From Bacillota bacterium (GTDB lineage Bacteria > Bacillota > UBA4882 > UBA8346): 64,000 nucleotides of DNA. The translations under genes were made by a program, and so were the position numbers. Within the stretch, counting starts at the first letter, position 1; each line of letters opens with the position of its first letter. Positions 27,297 to 36,711 of this stretch are shown here, one piece after another. Location of the stretch: NCBI GenBank assembly GCA_023426245.1, contig JAFABB010000040.1, positions 248,001 to 312,000 of the forward strand, in the 5' to 3' direction. The notes under the pieces are model-generated. The model was not told where the DNA came from, did no database searches, and saw only the letters and a program-made list of their open reading frames with translations.

Positions 27297-28162
27297 AACT
27301 ACGAACGGCCGGTTATTTTTTTAAAGAAGCCTCAAAAGGACTTACCCGGAATGGATTAATGAGTTTGGCAGCGGTCATTACCATATCGTTATCTTTAATC
27401 ATTTTGGGTTGCTTTTATATTGTGGTGACCAATTTTAACCATTTTGCCGAAATGGCCAAAGGTGTTTTGGAACTCAGGGTTTATCTCAAAGACGGAGTGG
27501 ACCATGGTCCCATTCAAGCCCAAATGGTTGAACTTGATGGAGTGAAAAGTGTCCGGTATGTTTCGCGCGAGGCCGGAGCCAAGTGGCTGGAGAAAAGCCT
27601 GGGTGTGAGAGATCTTTTTGTTACTTCCGATAATCCGTTACCGGATATGATCAATATTAAACTGAAAGAAGATGTTAGGGTAAAAAGGCTGGTCAACCAG
27701 ATTAATCAAATCCCGGGAGTCGACGAAGTCGAGTATGGTAAAACTTTTGTGGAAGCAATGCTGATTGTAGTCCGAATCATATGGGTTTTGGGATTTAGTT
27801 TGGTGATGATCATCGGAATTGTGGTTCTTTATATCATTACCAATACGATTCGTCTGACTGTGTTTGCCCGTCGCAAAGAAATTGAAATTATGAAGTTGGT
27901 TGGGGCGACTGATTGGTTTATTCGGTGGCCTTTTATGTTGGAAGGGATTATTCTGGGACTCAGCGGAGCTTTGATTTCCGGCATTATTCTCTCCAAGGGG
28001 TATCATTTTTTGTTTCAATATATTCATCAATTGGCTCCCTTTATACCCTTACTCCGGGAGACCGCCGTCAACGAGAACTTGTTTCTGCTGATTTCTGTGG
28101 TGGGGTTTGCCTTCGGAGCGATCGGCAGTATGATGTCGATTAAGAAATTCCTCAGGGTCTGA
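27293..28162 (+). CDS. ftsX: cell division permease FtsX
   Basis: A 289-residue four-span membrane protein: one N-terminal span (about residues 22-46), a large extracellular domain with the DNPLPDMINIKL segment, then three spans. RRKEIEIMKLVGATDWFIR before the third span is the FtsX signature. It pairs with FtsE and transmits ATPase motion to a periplasmic or extracellular hydrolase; the M23 peptidase gene that follows is the obvious partner. Confidence 0.95.
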   Translation: MKLRTAGYFFKEASKGLTRNGLMSLAAVITISLSLIILGCFYIVVTNFNHFAEMAKGVLELRVYLKDGVDHGPIQAQMVELDGVKSVRYVSREAGAKWLEKSLGVRDLFVTSDNPLPDMINIKLKEDVRVKRLVNQINQIPGVDEVEYGKTFVEAMLIVVRIIWVLGFSLVMIIGIVVLYIITNTIRLTVFARRKEIEIMKLVGATDWFIRWPFMLEGIILGLSGALISGIILSKGYHFLFQYIHQLAPFIPLLRETAVNENLFLLISVVGFAFGAIGSMMSIKKFLRV

Positions 28163-28224
28163 CAACGGCCCTTGCTGGTGTAAAAAGCTGATATCGGGTA
28201 ATTGTAGCGCTTTGTTTTATAATA

Positions 28225-28271
28225 GATATACAATATATTACTTGAAGTTTCACGATAATATATTGTATATC
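28225..28271. repeat. 14-bp inverted-repeat element, copy 2
   Basis: Same GATATACAATATAT arms as at 22509-22558, here with a 19-base loop. It lies in the 188-base gap between ftsX and the M23 peptidase gene. Confidence 0.7.
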
Positions 28272-28350
28272 TTATTGATTTTTATTTTATAGACCCTTCG
28301 GCTAGAAAGCCGCAAATGTGTGAAGAAAAGAGGCAAGGAGGTACCTGGCG

Positions 28351-29502
28351 ATGGCTGAAAAAACAACCGGAGTGGCCTGTATGAGCTTTGGTTTGATGTT
28401 TGTAATGGCTTTTATACCGATGAGCTGGGCGGTTACCGAGGATGAGCTTCAAAGCAAAATAGTCCAAACGAGAAAGAAACTAAGTCAAACTAAGCAGCGG
28501 GAAAAAAGGGTCCTTGGGAGTCTCCTCAAGACGCAAGAGGAGATCGACAAGATTAATTCCAATTTAAAAAAAATCAATGGGAATCTTAATCAAACCGAGC
28601 ACCGGATGAACGCTGTCAATGTGGAGCTCAGCAAAGCCCAGTCGGAATTGGAAAATATTAAAAATGCAATTGGCGGTCGAAAAGGAGTTCTGGATCAAAG
28701 ATTAATTACTATATATAAATATGGGTATCAAAGTTATTTGGAAGCTTTGTTTGAGTCCAGAAGTTTTGATGATTTCTTGCACCGTTTTGAAATGGTAAGC
28801 AGTTTCGTGCAAGATGATTTACATATGATTCAATCCTTGCGGGAGCGGCAGGGGATTATCACCGACAAGCAGGAAGAAATCAGCGACAAACAACAGGAAT
28901 TGCTGGATCAAAAAAAGACCTATGCGCTGCTGCAAGTCAAGAACCGAAACGAACAAAACCGTAAAATTCAGATCATGCAGGATAAAAAAGAAGAACTGAC
29001 CGCTTTGCAAAAAGACCGCCGGGTTTTGGAAGAGTCTCTGGATGAAATGGAACGGACTTCCAAAGAGATGGAAGCCCAAATCAAAGACTTACAAAATAAA
29101 AATAAAACCGCCCTGGGTACCGGAAGAATGATTTGGCCGGTCAGGGGGAGAATATCCTCCTATCAAGGCTGGCGTGTTCATCCAATTTTGCGGAAAAAGA
29201 AGTACCATTCGGGTATGGACATTGCCGCACCGACGGGAACACCAATTGCCGCTGCGGATTCGGGGGTTGTGATTTTTTCCGGCCGTAATGGCGGGTATGG
29301 GAATATGATCGCTTTGGACCATGGCAATGAAATCTCTACGGTTTACGGCCATTGTTCCGAATTATTAGTAAGCAAAGGGCAGATGGTATCCAAAGGCGAT
29401 ATCATCGCCAAGGTAGGAAGCACCGGATTTAGCACCGGACCGCATTTGCACTTTGAAGTCCGTAAAGCGGGAGTCCCGACAGACCCGCTAAGATCATTAT
29501 AA
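28351..29502 (+). CDS. coiled-coil M23 peptidase / murein hydrolase activator (EnvC-like)
   Basis: A 383-residue secreted protein. After an N-terminal hydrophobic signal (about residues 8-27) comes a 200-residue coiled coil rich in Q, K and E, and then a LytM/M23 domain with HSGMDIAAPTGTPI and HLHFEVRKAG. Whether the enzyme is active needs all four zinc ligands; the visible H-x3-D and H-x-H motifs suggest it can be. Directly follows ftsEX, the standard arrangement in which FtsX activates such proteins for septal peptidoglycan splitting. Confidence 0.92.
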   Translation: MAEKTTGVACMSFGLMFVMAFIPMSWAVTEDELQSKIVQTRKKLSQTKQREKRVLGSLLKTQEEIDKINSNLKKINGNLNQTEHRMNAVNVELSKAQSELENIKNAIGGRKGVLDQRLITIYKYGYQSYLEALFESRSFDDFLHRFEMVSSFVQDDLHMIQSLRERQGIITDKQEEISDKQQELLDQKKTYALLQVKNRNEQNRKIQIMQDKKEELTALQKDRRVLEESLDEMERTSKEMEAQIKDLQNKNKTALGTGRMIWPVRGRISSYQGWRVHPILRKKKYHSGMDIAAPTGTPIAAADSGVVIFSGRNGGYGNMIALDHGNEISTVYGHCSELLVSKGQMVSKGDIIAKVGSTGFSTGPHLHFEVRKAGVPTDPLRSL

Positions 29503-29516
29503 AGGATGGGTTTTTT

Positions 29517-30770
29517 TTGGCAAAAAACTCCCGTTTCAAGAGTCTTTTATTCATAGGATTGTTGTTGGTTACGCTGTGTTTCTTGGGCTGGTGGTGGCAG
29601 GGTAATGCCAGAGGCGGCCGGTATCGCGACATTCTTTCGGCATTTTACGTGATGAGCGTGGTCAAAATAAATTATTATCAGCCGGTCAGTATGGTTGATC
29701 TCATGAAGACCTATTGGGAAAAGGGTCAGATTTCGGGCATGCTTCAGTCTTTGCATGATCCGTACACCCGCTTTTTAGACCGGGATCAGTATTCCGAGCT
29801 TAAAAAAGATACCAGCGGATCCTTTGCAGGGATTGGTATTTTTTTTATTGTCAAAGAAGGGGAACTATTGATTTCAAAAGTGGTGGAAGGTTCACCGAGT
29901 GAAAAAGCGGGTTTGCAAGAAGGAGACCGAATCATCGCCATTGGTGAAACGCCTGTTCGTAAAATCAGCGCCGATGTGGCGATCGCTAAAATCAGGGGCA
30001 AAATTGGCACTGCGGTGACACTCTTGATTGCCCGGGGTGATGGAAACAAGCGTCAGGAACTTGAGTTTAAAGTTGAAAGAGATAAGATTACCGTTCCCAC
30101 CGTTGAAATGGATATTCGGCAGGATCCGCTGGTTGGGAAGTATGCGTTTATCAAAATATCCCAATTTGCCGAAACAACCCCGGATGATTTGGAGAAAGAT
30201 TTAAGAAAAATCGATAAAATGATTGATTGTCAAGCATTGGTTTTGGACTTACGGGCCAATCCGGGCGGTTCACTGGATGCCGCCATCAAAGTGGTCAGTG
30301 AATTTATTCCGGAGAATACTCCCATTATTCATGTGAAAAGAAGAAATCTGCCTTGGCAGGTTTTATCCTCCGAATATAATGCTCACCGCTATTTGCCAAT
30401 GGTAGTGCTGGTCAATAGCTGGAGTGCCAGCGCTTCGGAAATTGTTTCCGGGGCCCTCAAGGATCAAAAACGGGCGATACTGGTGGGAACCCATACTTTC
30501 GGAAAGGATCTAATCCAGGAAGTCAGGGAACTTCCGGGAGGAACTGCCATGACAATCACCATCGCCAGTTATTTGACATCGGGGAAAGTGAACATTCATA
30601 AAAAGGGAGTCCAACCCGACATGGTTGTGGAGATCCCCGGTGCTTTGGAGCGTTTGCTAAAACATGGCGACACCGGTCCTTTTAAGAGAATGAATGAGCT
30701 ACAGGAGTCGGAAGCTCTCAAAATATTACAGCTTCATATTTTGCAACGTCAAAATAAACTGGCAAGCTGA
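29517..30770 (+). CDS. S41-family carboxyl-terminal processing protease (CtpA/CtpB type)
   Basis: A 417-residue protease with a signal anchor (about residues 8-30), a PDZ domain around residues 95-180 (GIGIFFIVKEGELLISKVVEGSPSEKAGL) and an S41 peptidase core. The catalytic serine is in NSWSASASEIVSGALKD and the lysine in GTHTFGKDL. These enzymes act outside the membrane, e.g. on SpoIVFA in sporulation or on wall hydrolases. TTG 29517 with AAGGATGGG. It sits in the ftsEX-M23-ctp gene order common in Bacillota. Confidence 0.93.
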   Translation: MAKNSRFKSLLFIGLLLVTLCFLGWWWQGNARGGRYRDILSAFYVMSVVKINYYQPVSMVDLMKTYWEKGQISGMLQSLHDPYTRFLDRDQYSELKKDTSGSFAGIGIFFIVKEGELLISKVVEGSPSEKAGLQEGDRIIAIGETPVRKISADVAIAKIRGKIGTAVTLLIARGDGNKRQELEFKVERDKITVPTVEMDIRQDPLVGKYAFIKISQFAETTPDDLEKDLRKIDKMIDCQALVLDLRANPGGSLDAAIKVVSEFIPENTPIIHVKRRNLPWQVLSSEYNAHRYLPMVVLVNSWSASASEIVSGALKDQKRAILVGTHTFGKDLIQEVRELPGGTAMTITIASYLTSGKVNIHKKGVQPDMVVEIPGALERLLKHGDTGPFKRMNELQESEALKILQLHILQRQNKLAS

Positions 30771-30805
30771 TAAGTAGCAATTGAGTCCTGAGAGGAGTGA
30801 GGGTT

Positions 30806-32149
30806 TTGGGGCCGGAAACGAGAACAGCGAAGACGGCCTTTATTTTTTACCTTGTTTATGCAGCTTTGATTGGGGCGGTTGCATTATGGTTACCCAAAAC
30901 CGGACTTTTTCCGCAAAAAGATGCCGGGCATAAGCAACCTCTTGGGAACGGATACGTTGAACAGCTACAATTAAAGCAGCAAGAGTATCAAAAATCATGG
31001 CAAAAAATATTGGCCCATGAGGGGTTTAATCCCAAGGCGGTCTATAAAATACAAAAGAGCCGCCAATTAAAGAGGAAAATCGGTAACAGGCGAATCGAAT
31101 GGGCCTTTTCGGAGAATACCATCGTTTTGCCGAAAGCAGCCGGTAGGAATTCCCTGATCGCTTTGACTTTTAAGTGGAAGGAACTGGTGCAGCATTTAGG
31201 TTTTAATATTCATGCGGGAAAATGGGGATATAGCAACGGTTTACTTTGGGTCAAGCTTGACAGCAGCTTTCCGATGGGAGTCGGGAAAAAATACAGCCCC
31301 AGTTTGCCCTTGGAACGTCTGACCATGGTTTTGCCGGTAACCGGATTTCAAGGGCGCTTACCCGGTTTGATTCCTGAGTTGCCTCCCATCGTACCGGATT
31401 TGGAGCCACCGCCATCGGAGGCGATTCCAACCCCCACCCCGGTAAAGGTGGAAGCAGAAGAACAGACGGTGCCGCTGCCGGCCGGAAAAAAGGCTAAGAT
31501 TGCCATTATCATTGATGATGTTGGCTATGTATTGGATGCTGCGGATGCGATGCTGAAAGTTCCGGCTCCTTTAACCTTCTCGGTGCTGCCCTTCGGTCCT
31601 TACAGCCGTAAGTATGCCGAGGCTGCCAAGGAAAGAGGATTTGGGGTTATGCTGCATTTACCGTTGGAACCGATGAATCCAAGCGTCAATCCCGGTCCGG
31701 GGGTTATTAAACGCAGCTTTAGTGAAGCGGAGGTTGCGGCTGGGCTCCAAAAAGATTTGGAACAGGTTCCGGAAGCGACGGGGATCAATAATCATGAAGG
31801 CTCCGCCGGGACCAGCGACCCCCGTTTAATGGAGATTTTAATGAAGGAAATCAAAAAACACGGGCTATTTTTCGTGGATAGTATGACGGCATCAACTTCC
31901 GTAGCGGCCCAATATGCCCGGAACAATCAAATACCTTGTACCAAACGGAAGGTTTTTATTGATAACCAAACCGACCTGATGAGTAAAAAGGCGGCGTTAC
32001 GGGTATTGATGAAAATCGCGCTCCGGGAGGGAGAGGCTGTCGGAATCGGCCATGTACGGGAGAATACGGCCCAAGCCATTATCGAAATGCTTCCCGAGTT
32101 CGCCAAGGCCGGAATTGAAGTGGTGCCGGTGGCGGAGTTGGTGAAGTAA
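30806..32149 (+). CDS. YibQ-like divergent polysaccharide deacetylase with N-terminal anchor
   Basis: A 447-residue protein: signal anchor at the N-terminus, a basic region, a Pro-rich linker at about residues 195-230 (PELPPIVPDLEPPPSEAIP), and a C-terminal divergent polysaccharide deacetylase domain beginning AKIAIIIDDVGY. Motifs of that family are FSVLPFGPY, MLHLPLEPM, GINNHEGS and VGIGHVRENT. It commonly follows ctpA and M23 peptidase genes. TTG 30806 is chosen as start because AGAGGAG lies 8 bases upstream. The natural substrate is unknown. Confidence 0.88.
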   Translation: MGPETRTAKTAFIFYLVYAALIGAVALWLPKTGLFPQKDAGHKQPLGNGYVEQLQLKQQEYQKSWQKILAHEGFNPKAVYKIQKSRQLKRKIGNRRIEWAFSENTIVLPKAAGRNSLIALTFKWKELVQHLGFNIHAGKWGYSNGLLWVKLDSSFPMGVGKKYSPSLPLERLTMVLPVTGFQGRLPGLIPELPPIVPDLEPPPSEAIPTPTPVKVEAEEQTVPLPAGKKAKIAIIIDDVGYVLDAADAMLKVPAPLTFSVLPFGPYSRKYAEAAKERGFGVMLHLPLEPMNPSVNPGPGVIKRSFSEAEVAAGLQKDLEQVPEATGINNHEGSAGTSDPRLMEILMKEIKKHGLFFVDSMTASTSVAAQYARNNQIPCTKRKVFIDNQTDLMSKKAALRVLMKIALREGEAVGIGHVRENTAQAIIEMLPEFAKAGIEVVPVAELVK

Positions 32150-32238
32150 ACTGTGTATAGGTTTTCAAAAAGATGTTACGAATGAAGAAAGTTGAAACAT
32201 TAAACTGTAGATAAAGCATCCTGTGCCACCTTTTGTCC

Positions 32239-32302
32239 AGGGGTCGAGCGGGCGACCCCTAGGACCTATCCGCCCGCCGGGGAGGTAGCTCCCCGGACCC
32301 CT
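32239..32302. other. GC-rich structured region with mutually exclusive hairpins
   Basis: Hairpin A pairs AGGGGTCG (32239-32246) with CGACCCCT (32253-32260). Hairpin B pairs GCGGGCG (32248-32254) with CGCCCGC (32271-32277). A and B overlap and cannot form together. Hairpin C pairs CCGGGGAG with CTCCCCGG (32277-32296). A further GACCCCT copy after hairpin C could also pair with the first arm. It lies in the 290-base gap between the YibQ-like gene and the IS element, with no gene attached. Structure is visible, function is not. Confidence 0.55.
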
Positions 32303-32350
32303 GTCATAGCTCCTCACATCCATGTTCGGAGTAGGAGTTTTTGATTTAAT

Positions 32351-32373
32351 GACGCTGCCCTCGTGGCAGCGTC
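32351..32373. repeat. GC-rich hairpin
   Basis: Nine-bp perfect stem GACGCTGCC/GGCAGCGTC with a 5-base loop CTCGT and a short T-rich tail. Possibly a terminator for the YibQ-like gene, 200 bases after its stop. Confidence 0.55.
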
Positions 32374-32441
32374 TTCTATATAGTTCTGAGGGCCGACGGC
32401 AGTTTTTCCTCCTAGAAAAGATGCCGCGCCGCCGCCTTCCT

Positions 32442-34023
32442 CAGACTGTGTGAAAAAGCGATGTTGCATAATACATTCATTTTTATAAAGTGATCCAATT
32501 TCATGTTGTAGTTAGCCTCTGTTTCAATTCATCAATTCCCAATATATTCATAACCCTTTTTAGGTTGTATGATAAAAACGTTAAGGCCACCTCGGCCTTA
32601 ACGTTTTCTTTTCCTTTAGTAAGCAAATAACCGGCATCCATACATCTTTTAATGGTACCAAAAGGATGCTCTACAATCATTTTGCGTTTTTCATATTTTT
32701 CTCGGTATTTCACAGTCTGTTCATCAACTTTATCTAGCAAATCCTGTATCACTAAACGGGTTACTCTTCTAAAAGTTTTCGATTTAGTACATTCTTTTAG
32801 AGTCTTACAATTAAGACAAGCTTAGCGGTTGTAATATCTTTTCTCTTCTTTTCCATCTCTACTTTTTATGCCTGTCGTTCTATAAGGCAAATGTTGACCC
32901 TGCGTGCAGATGAATTCATCTTTTTCTTTGTCATATTTAAATTTATCCTTACCATACTTTGTATTTCCAGTGGAACTTGTGTGTTCAGGCTTTGCTACAT
33001 ATGGATTTATCTTGTTTTCCATACATTCTATTAAATCGGCACCGTCATAATACCCTTTGTCTGCTAACACTTCTAGCTCCGCTACTCCTAATATTTCCTT
33101 TCCTCTTTGGGCCATTGTTCCCAGTTGCCCCTGATCCGAGCAGATATTTGTGACATTACAGTCGATTATGAGTTTGTTTTTGCCTTCTGCCACCACTTGG
33201 ACATTGTAATGGACGTCCAGCTTACCGTTGCTTATCATCAATCTGGCATCGGGATCGGTTAGGGAGATTTCGGTGTTCCCTTCCTTTTTTAATTGGTCTT
33301 GATACTTTTGATATTTTCCTTTTCTGTCTTGTAATTCTTTTATTTTAGATTGTATTTCTTCCGATGTATAATTTTTATCTGTTACTTCGTTGGTATCATT
33401 TTCATCTAAATCTTTTAGATATTCAGCTATTTTATTTTCGATTTCGATGACTCTTTTTTCGAGCTTTGCCTGGGTGAAGTTCCGTTTTTTATTATTACAG
33501 GCTTTGAATTTTGTCCCATCAACGGCTATCAGTTCATTACTGAATAATCCCCATCCCTTACATAACAGTATGAATTCTTTAAATACTCCCTCTAATGCTT
33601 TACTATTGTCTTTTCTAAAATCGGCTATTGTTTTAAAATCCGGTGCCAGCTTATTTAATAGCCACATCAGCTCCAAGTTTATTCCGGCCTGTTTTTCCAG
33701 GCGTCTAGTTGATCTTATTTTGTTCATATACCCATAGATATATAGTTTAAGTAAAGTCTTTGGATTATAGGGCGGTCGCCCTTTGATATTGGGAGTAGTT
33801 TTGCTAAATCCCAGCCTATCCAGTTCCAGACTTTCAACAAATGCTTCGATAATTCTAACTGGATTTTCTTCCAGGATATAATCATCTATACATTCTGGTA
33901 AGTATGATAGTTGGTAGCGATTGGTCCCTTCTATGTATTTCATTTTAAACCTCACTCAAATCTAATATCTACAGTTATTTTAACATATTTACCATAATTA
34001 TCCTATATTTTTCACACAGTCTG
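32442..34023 (-). mobile_element. IS1182-like insertion sequence (1582 bp), complete ends, inactivated transposase
   Basis: Perfect 16-bp terminal inverted repeats (CAGACTGTGTGAAAAA at 32442-32457 and its complement at 34008-34023) enclose one transposase gene read on the minus strand. The 4-base sequence TCCT flanks both ends (32438-32441 and 34024-34027) as a target duplication. Joining the flanks without one TCCT restores a hairpin, CCGCCGCC-TTCCTT-GGCGGCGG, so the element landed in the loop of a GC-rich palindrome. Confidence 0.92.
32501..33955 (-). pseudogene. IS1182-family transposase interrupted by one in-frame stop
   Basis: A continuous minus-strand reading frame except for a TAA at 32822-32824. 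The upstream part (377 residues) has the N-terminal IRSTRRLEKQAGINLELMWLL region and DDE-type blocks (ELIAVDGTKFKA and VLADKGYYDG). Downstream of the TAA the frame continues as ACLNCKTLKECTKSK, a Cys-rich segment, and ends with EHPFGTIKR, the third catalytic block of the family. A single base change would restore the protein, so decay is recent, or the stop might be read through. Confidence 0.88.
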
Positions 34024-34139
34024 TCCTTGGCGGCGGTTATTGTGGATTCAAGTTGCTATTTATTATTCTACCGCCAAATTTTGTAGGATGCATAACATAT
34101 AAGGTTCAAAAAATCATAGTTATGAATTTTATAGATCTG

Positions 34140-34322
34140 CTACATTTTCTTCATCATGGTCATTTTCAGATAACGGTTTATCAGCTTATCCAGTTTGATG
34201 CTACAGGATAAAACGGTAGAATCAGTGTAGCCACGGGCATCATAGGCTTCCTCGAGCTGTTGACGCCCGGAGGCTATTTTTTGTTCCAAAGACTTAATTT
34301 TTTTGGATTTGGATTTTGTCAT
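34140..34322 (-). CDS. Spo0E-like aspartyl-phosphate phosphatase
   Basis: A 60-residue protein with the Spo0E-like pattern: a helix LEQKIASGRQQLEEAYDARG and then the family signature SxxLDxLI (SIKLDKLINRYL). Known members dephosphorylate Spo0A-P and delay sporulation. Start ATG 34322 has GGAGGTG 5 bases upstream. It is divergent from an Xre-family regulator gene. Three degenerate relatives lie at about 43.6, 45.5 and 53.75 kb. Confidence 0.85.
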   Translation of the reverse strand: MTKSKSKKIKSLEQKIASGRQQLEEAYDARGYTDSTVLSCSIKLDKLINRYLKMTMMKKM

Positions 34323-34545
34323 GAACACCTCCGAGTATTCGGTGTAAACGATAACATCGTATCGAAAATTAGCCGTTATTCTTTTTTCCTTTTAAGTTTC
34401 GATGAGTATGATATAATGGAAATAATTGAGATTTCAGGCAATACGAAACTAAGGCGCAAATGGAGGTTGTTTGAGCGTTGGTTTTATTTATTGTTCTATT
34501 TTTCGTTTCTATTGATTATTTTCTGAAATTACAATTTGATTATAC

Positions 34546-34558
34546 GTTCATTTTGAAC
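34546..34558 (+). promoter_or_regulatory. palindromic operator before the first Xre gene
   Basis: GTTCA-TTT-TGAAC, a perfect inverted repeat between the divergent spo0E-like and xre genes, 27 bases before the xre start. Probably an autoregulatory site (inference). Confidence 0.55.
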
Positions 34559-34584
34559 AAACGTCAAGGAGAAATTTGTTACAA

Positions 34585-35067
34585 ATGATAGATAAAAATA
34601 TTGGAGAAAGAATACGGCAGTTCAGAGAGGCAATGGGATTATCCCAGGAGGCATTGGGTGATGCCATTGGAATGAGCCATGGACAAGTATCGAAATTTGA
34701 ATTAAGCCGATTTCAGCCTTCGAAACGTTTTCTAAATGGGATGATGGTCCGGTTTGGTGCGAATCCGGATTGGATTTTGACCGGGCAAGGCGAGATGTAT
34801 ATTACCCCGAAAGATTATATTGATAAAGGAATTGAGTTATTCGGAGCGGCGAAAATGAGCGAAGGATTTTTGAGCGCTCTGAAAGATCCGCATTTTGCGG
34901 AGTTTCAAGGATTTATTTCGGTCGATATGTTTGAAAATGAGCAGAATAAGGGTGAACTGCGGGAATTGATGCAACAGGTAGCGAAAGTATGGCATTTGGA
35001 GGATGAAAAGGCGAGAAAAGCTTTAATACAGTTCGTGAAGGTGTTTTTGGAAGGAGATCATCATTAA
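34585..35067 (+). CDS. Xre-family HTH regulator (copy 1)
   Basis: A 160-residue protein with a Cro/CI-type helix-turn-helix at about residues 6-60 (IRQFREAMGLSQEALGDAIGMSHGQVSKFE), followed by NPDWILTGQGEMY, a conserved turn, and a helical C-terminal part for oligomerisation. ATG 34585 matches the start of the copy at 45844; an in-frame TTG at 34576 is also possible behind AAGGAG. It is divergent from the Spo0E-like gene, forming a two-gene module seen again in the island. Confidence 0.85.
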   Translation: MIDKNIGERIRQFREAMGLSQEALGDAIGMSHGQVSKFELSRFQPSKRFLNGMMVRFGANPDWILTGQGEMYITPKDYIDKGIELFGAAKMSEGFLSALKDPHFAEFQGFISVDMFENEQNKGELRELMQQVAKVWHLEDEKARKALIQFVKVFLEGDHH

Positions 35068-35386
35068 AATAGTAAGATATGTTTAGGGGAAGCATTTTAA
35101 AGATAGAATTAATCTTCGTTTATTCTTCAGAGAGAAATCTGATCCACAGTTTATGAATAAAACCAAACTTCGATTCCACCTGCCAAAGAAGCTTATAATA
35201 GGGATTTTCCTGAATACATGCCGGGCAGAATTTCCGAGATTTCCTAATTACGATACTTAAAGACTCTGTTACATATTTTGCTTCTTGGCTTGTTTTAGTA
35301 GTAAAAATGATTTTTACCGGTTTGAAGGCAAGTTTAAATTGACTATTTCTCGTCGGCGTTCAGTTGAGTTTTTTTCTCAATTGGCA
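35068..35386. other. intergenic region before the AAA ATPase gene
   Basis: AT-rich, no gene seen. Near its right end TTGAG-N7-CTCAA (35364-35380) is a perfect inverted repeat just upstream of the promoter of the ATPase gene, possibly an operator. Confidence 0.4.
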
Positions 35387-35415
35387 TTGATTTTTTTGTC
35401 ATATTATGATATAAT
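35387..35415 (+). promoter_or_regulatory. sigma-A type promoter of the AAA ATPase gene
   Basis: TTGATT and TATAAT separated by 17 bases, 22 bases before the start codon, with AAGGA as ribosome site in between. Confidence 0.65.
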
Positions 35416-35436
35416 TAACATAAGGATGTGAATTAT

Positions 35437-36711
35437 ATGTTGTTACAATTTAATTTTAGAAATTATAAATCATTCAGGGATAATGTCTCATTAGATCTGA
35501 AAGCTACAAAAATTTCAGAGCACTCAGATCAAGTAGTAAGTTTGGCAAATAATAAAATACTTCGGGTAGCTGTTATTTATGGTGCTAATGCAAGTGGAAA
35601 ATCTAATGTTTATGATGCATTTGACTATATGACCTATTATGTTTTAAACTCCTTTAAATTTGGAGGCGAAAATGAAGCGAAAGCTTCTAAGGAAGCAGAA
35701 CAAATCGAAGTGACCCCTTTTATGTTTGATATTAATAGCCGGGAGACAAAATCAACATTTGAAGTGATCTTTATTGATCAAACTGATGAAAGCCCAAAAA
35801 TGTATCAATATGGTTTTTCTTTAAAAGAAACCGAGGTTTTGGAAGAATGGTTGAATTGTAAAACTAAAACTGGTAGAGAATTTAAAAAAATTTTTTATAG
35901 AAAAAAAGATCGATTAGAATTCGAAGGAATACCTCAAAAAAGTAAAGAGAACATTACAATTGCACTAGAAAAAGAAACCCTGGTAGTTTCACTTGGGGCC
36001 CGATTAAAGATACCAAAACTTAAAGAAATTAGAGATTGGTTTTTCAAAAACGAAATTATTGATTTTAGTAATCCTGTAGAGAGTTTCTTTAGGTCAAGTC
36101 GGATTCCTGCTGATTTTGCTTCAAATATAGAAGTTCAAAATAAAGTGGTAAAGTTTTTTGAATCATTTGATGATTCAATTAAGGGCTTTGAAGTAGAAAA
36201 GTTGATAGCAGATACTGATAAAGGAGAGGGAGAGCGCTATCATATTAGTACGAAACATAAAATAATTGGTTCTGATAAAATGGTTCTAATTCCCTTTCAG
36301 AATGAATCTCAAGGGACTCTTGAAATGTTTTCGCTGTACCCATCTATACAAGAAGTATTAGAGAATGGCAGCGTTCTTTTTGTGGACGAGCTGAATACTA
36401 AACTTCATCCTTTACTCGTTCGTAACATTATACATACTTTTTTAAATCCTGAAATAAACAAAAAAAATGCTCAACTTATTTTTACAACACATGATGTATG
36501 GCAAATGGAAAATGATTTATTACGTAGGGATGAAATTTGGTTTACCGAAAAAGATTCAAATGGAGTTTCAAAGTTGTTTTCTTTGGCGGAGATAAGTGAT
36601 CCCGAAGGTAATAAAATCCGAAAGGATGAAAATTACGAAAAAAATTATTTAAATGGAAAGTACGGAGCTATACCTCGCATTAGTGAGATCAATGTATTTA
36701 ACGAAAAATAA
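35437..36711 (+). CDS. AAA15-type ATPase, RloA/AbiEii-like defence protein
   Basis: A 424-residue ATPase of the OLD/RloA type. It begins with the FRNYKSFRDNVSLDLKA strand common to SMC-like AAA proteins, has Walker A GANASGKSN (about residues 43-51), Walker B VLFVDELNTKLHP and the switch TTHD, and ends with the LNGKYGAIPRI segment typical of RloA. The usual RloB nuclease-like partner is not found next to it. Located in a defence island, so an abortive-infection function is likely but unproven. Codon and base use is more AT-rich than the core genes. Confidence 0.82.
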   Translation: MLLQFNFRNYKSFRDNVSLDLKATKISEHSDQVVSLANNKILRVAVIYGANASGKSNVYDAFDYMTYYVLNSFKFGGENEAKASKEAEQIEVTPFMFDINSRETKSTFEVIFIDQTDESPKMYQYGFSLKETEVLEEWLNCKTKTGREFKKIFYRKKDRLEFEGIPQKSKENITIALEKETLVVSLGARLKIPKLKEIRDWFFKNEIIDFSNPVESFFRSSRIPADFASNIEVQNKVVKFFESFDDSIKGFEVEKLIADTDKGEGERYHISTKHKIIGSDKMVLIPFQNESQGTLEMFSLYPSIQEVLENGSVLFVDELNTKLHPLLVRNIIHTFLNPEINKKNAQLIFTTHDVWQMENDLLRRDEIWFTEKDSNGVSKLFSLAEISDPEGNKIRKDENYEKNYLNGKYGAIPRISEINVFNEK

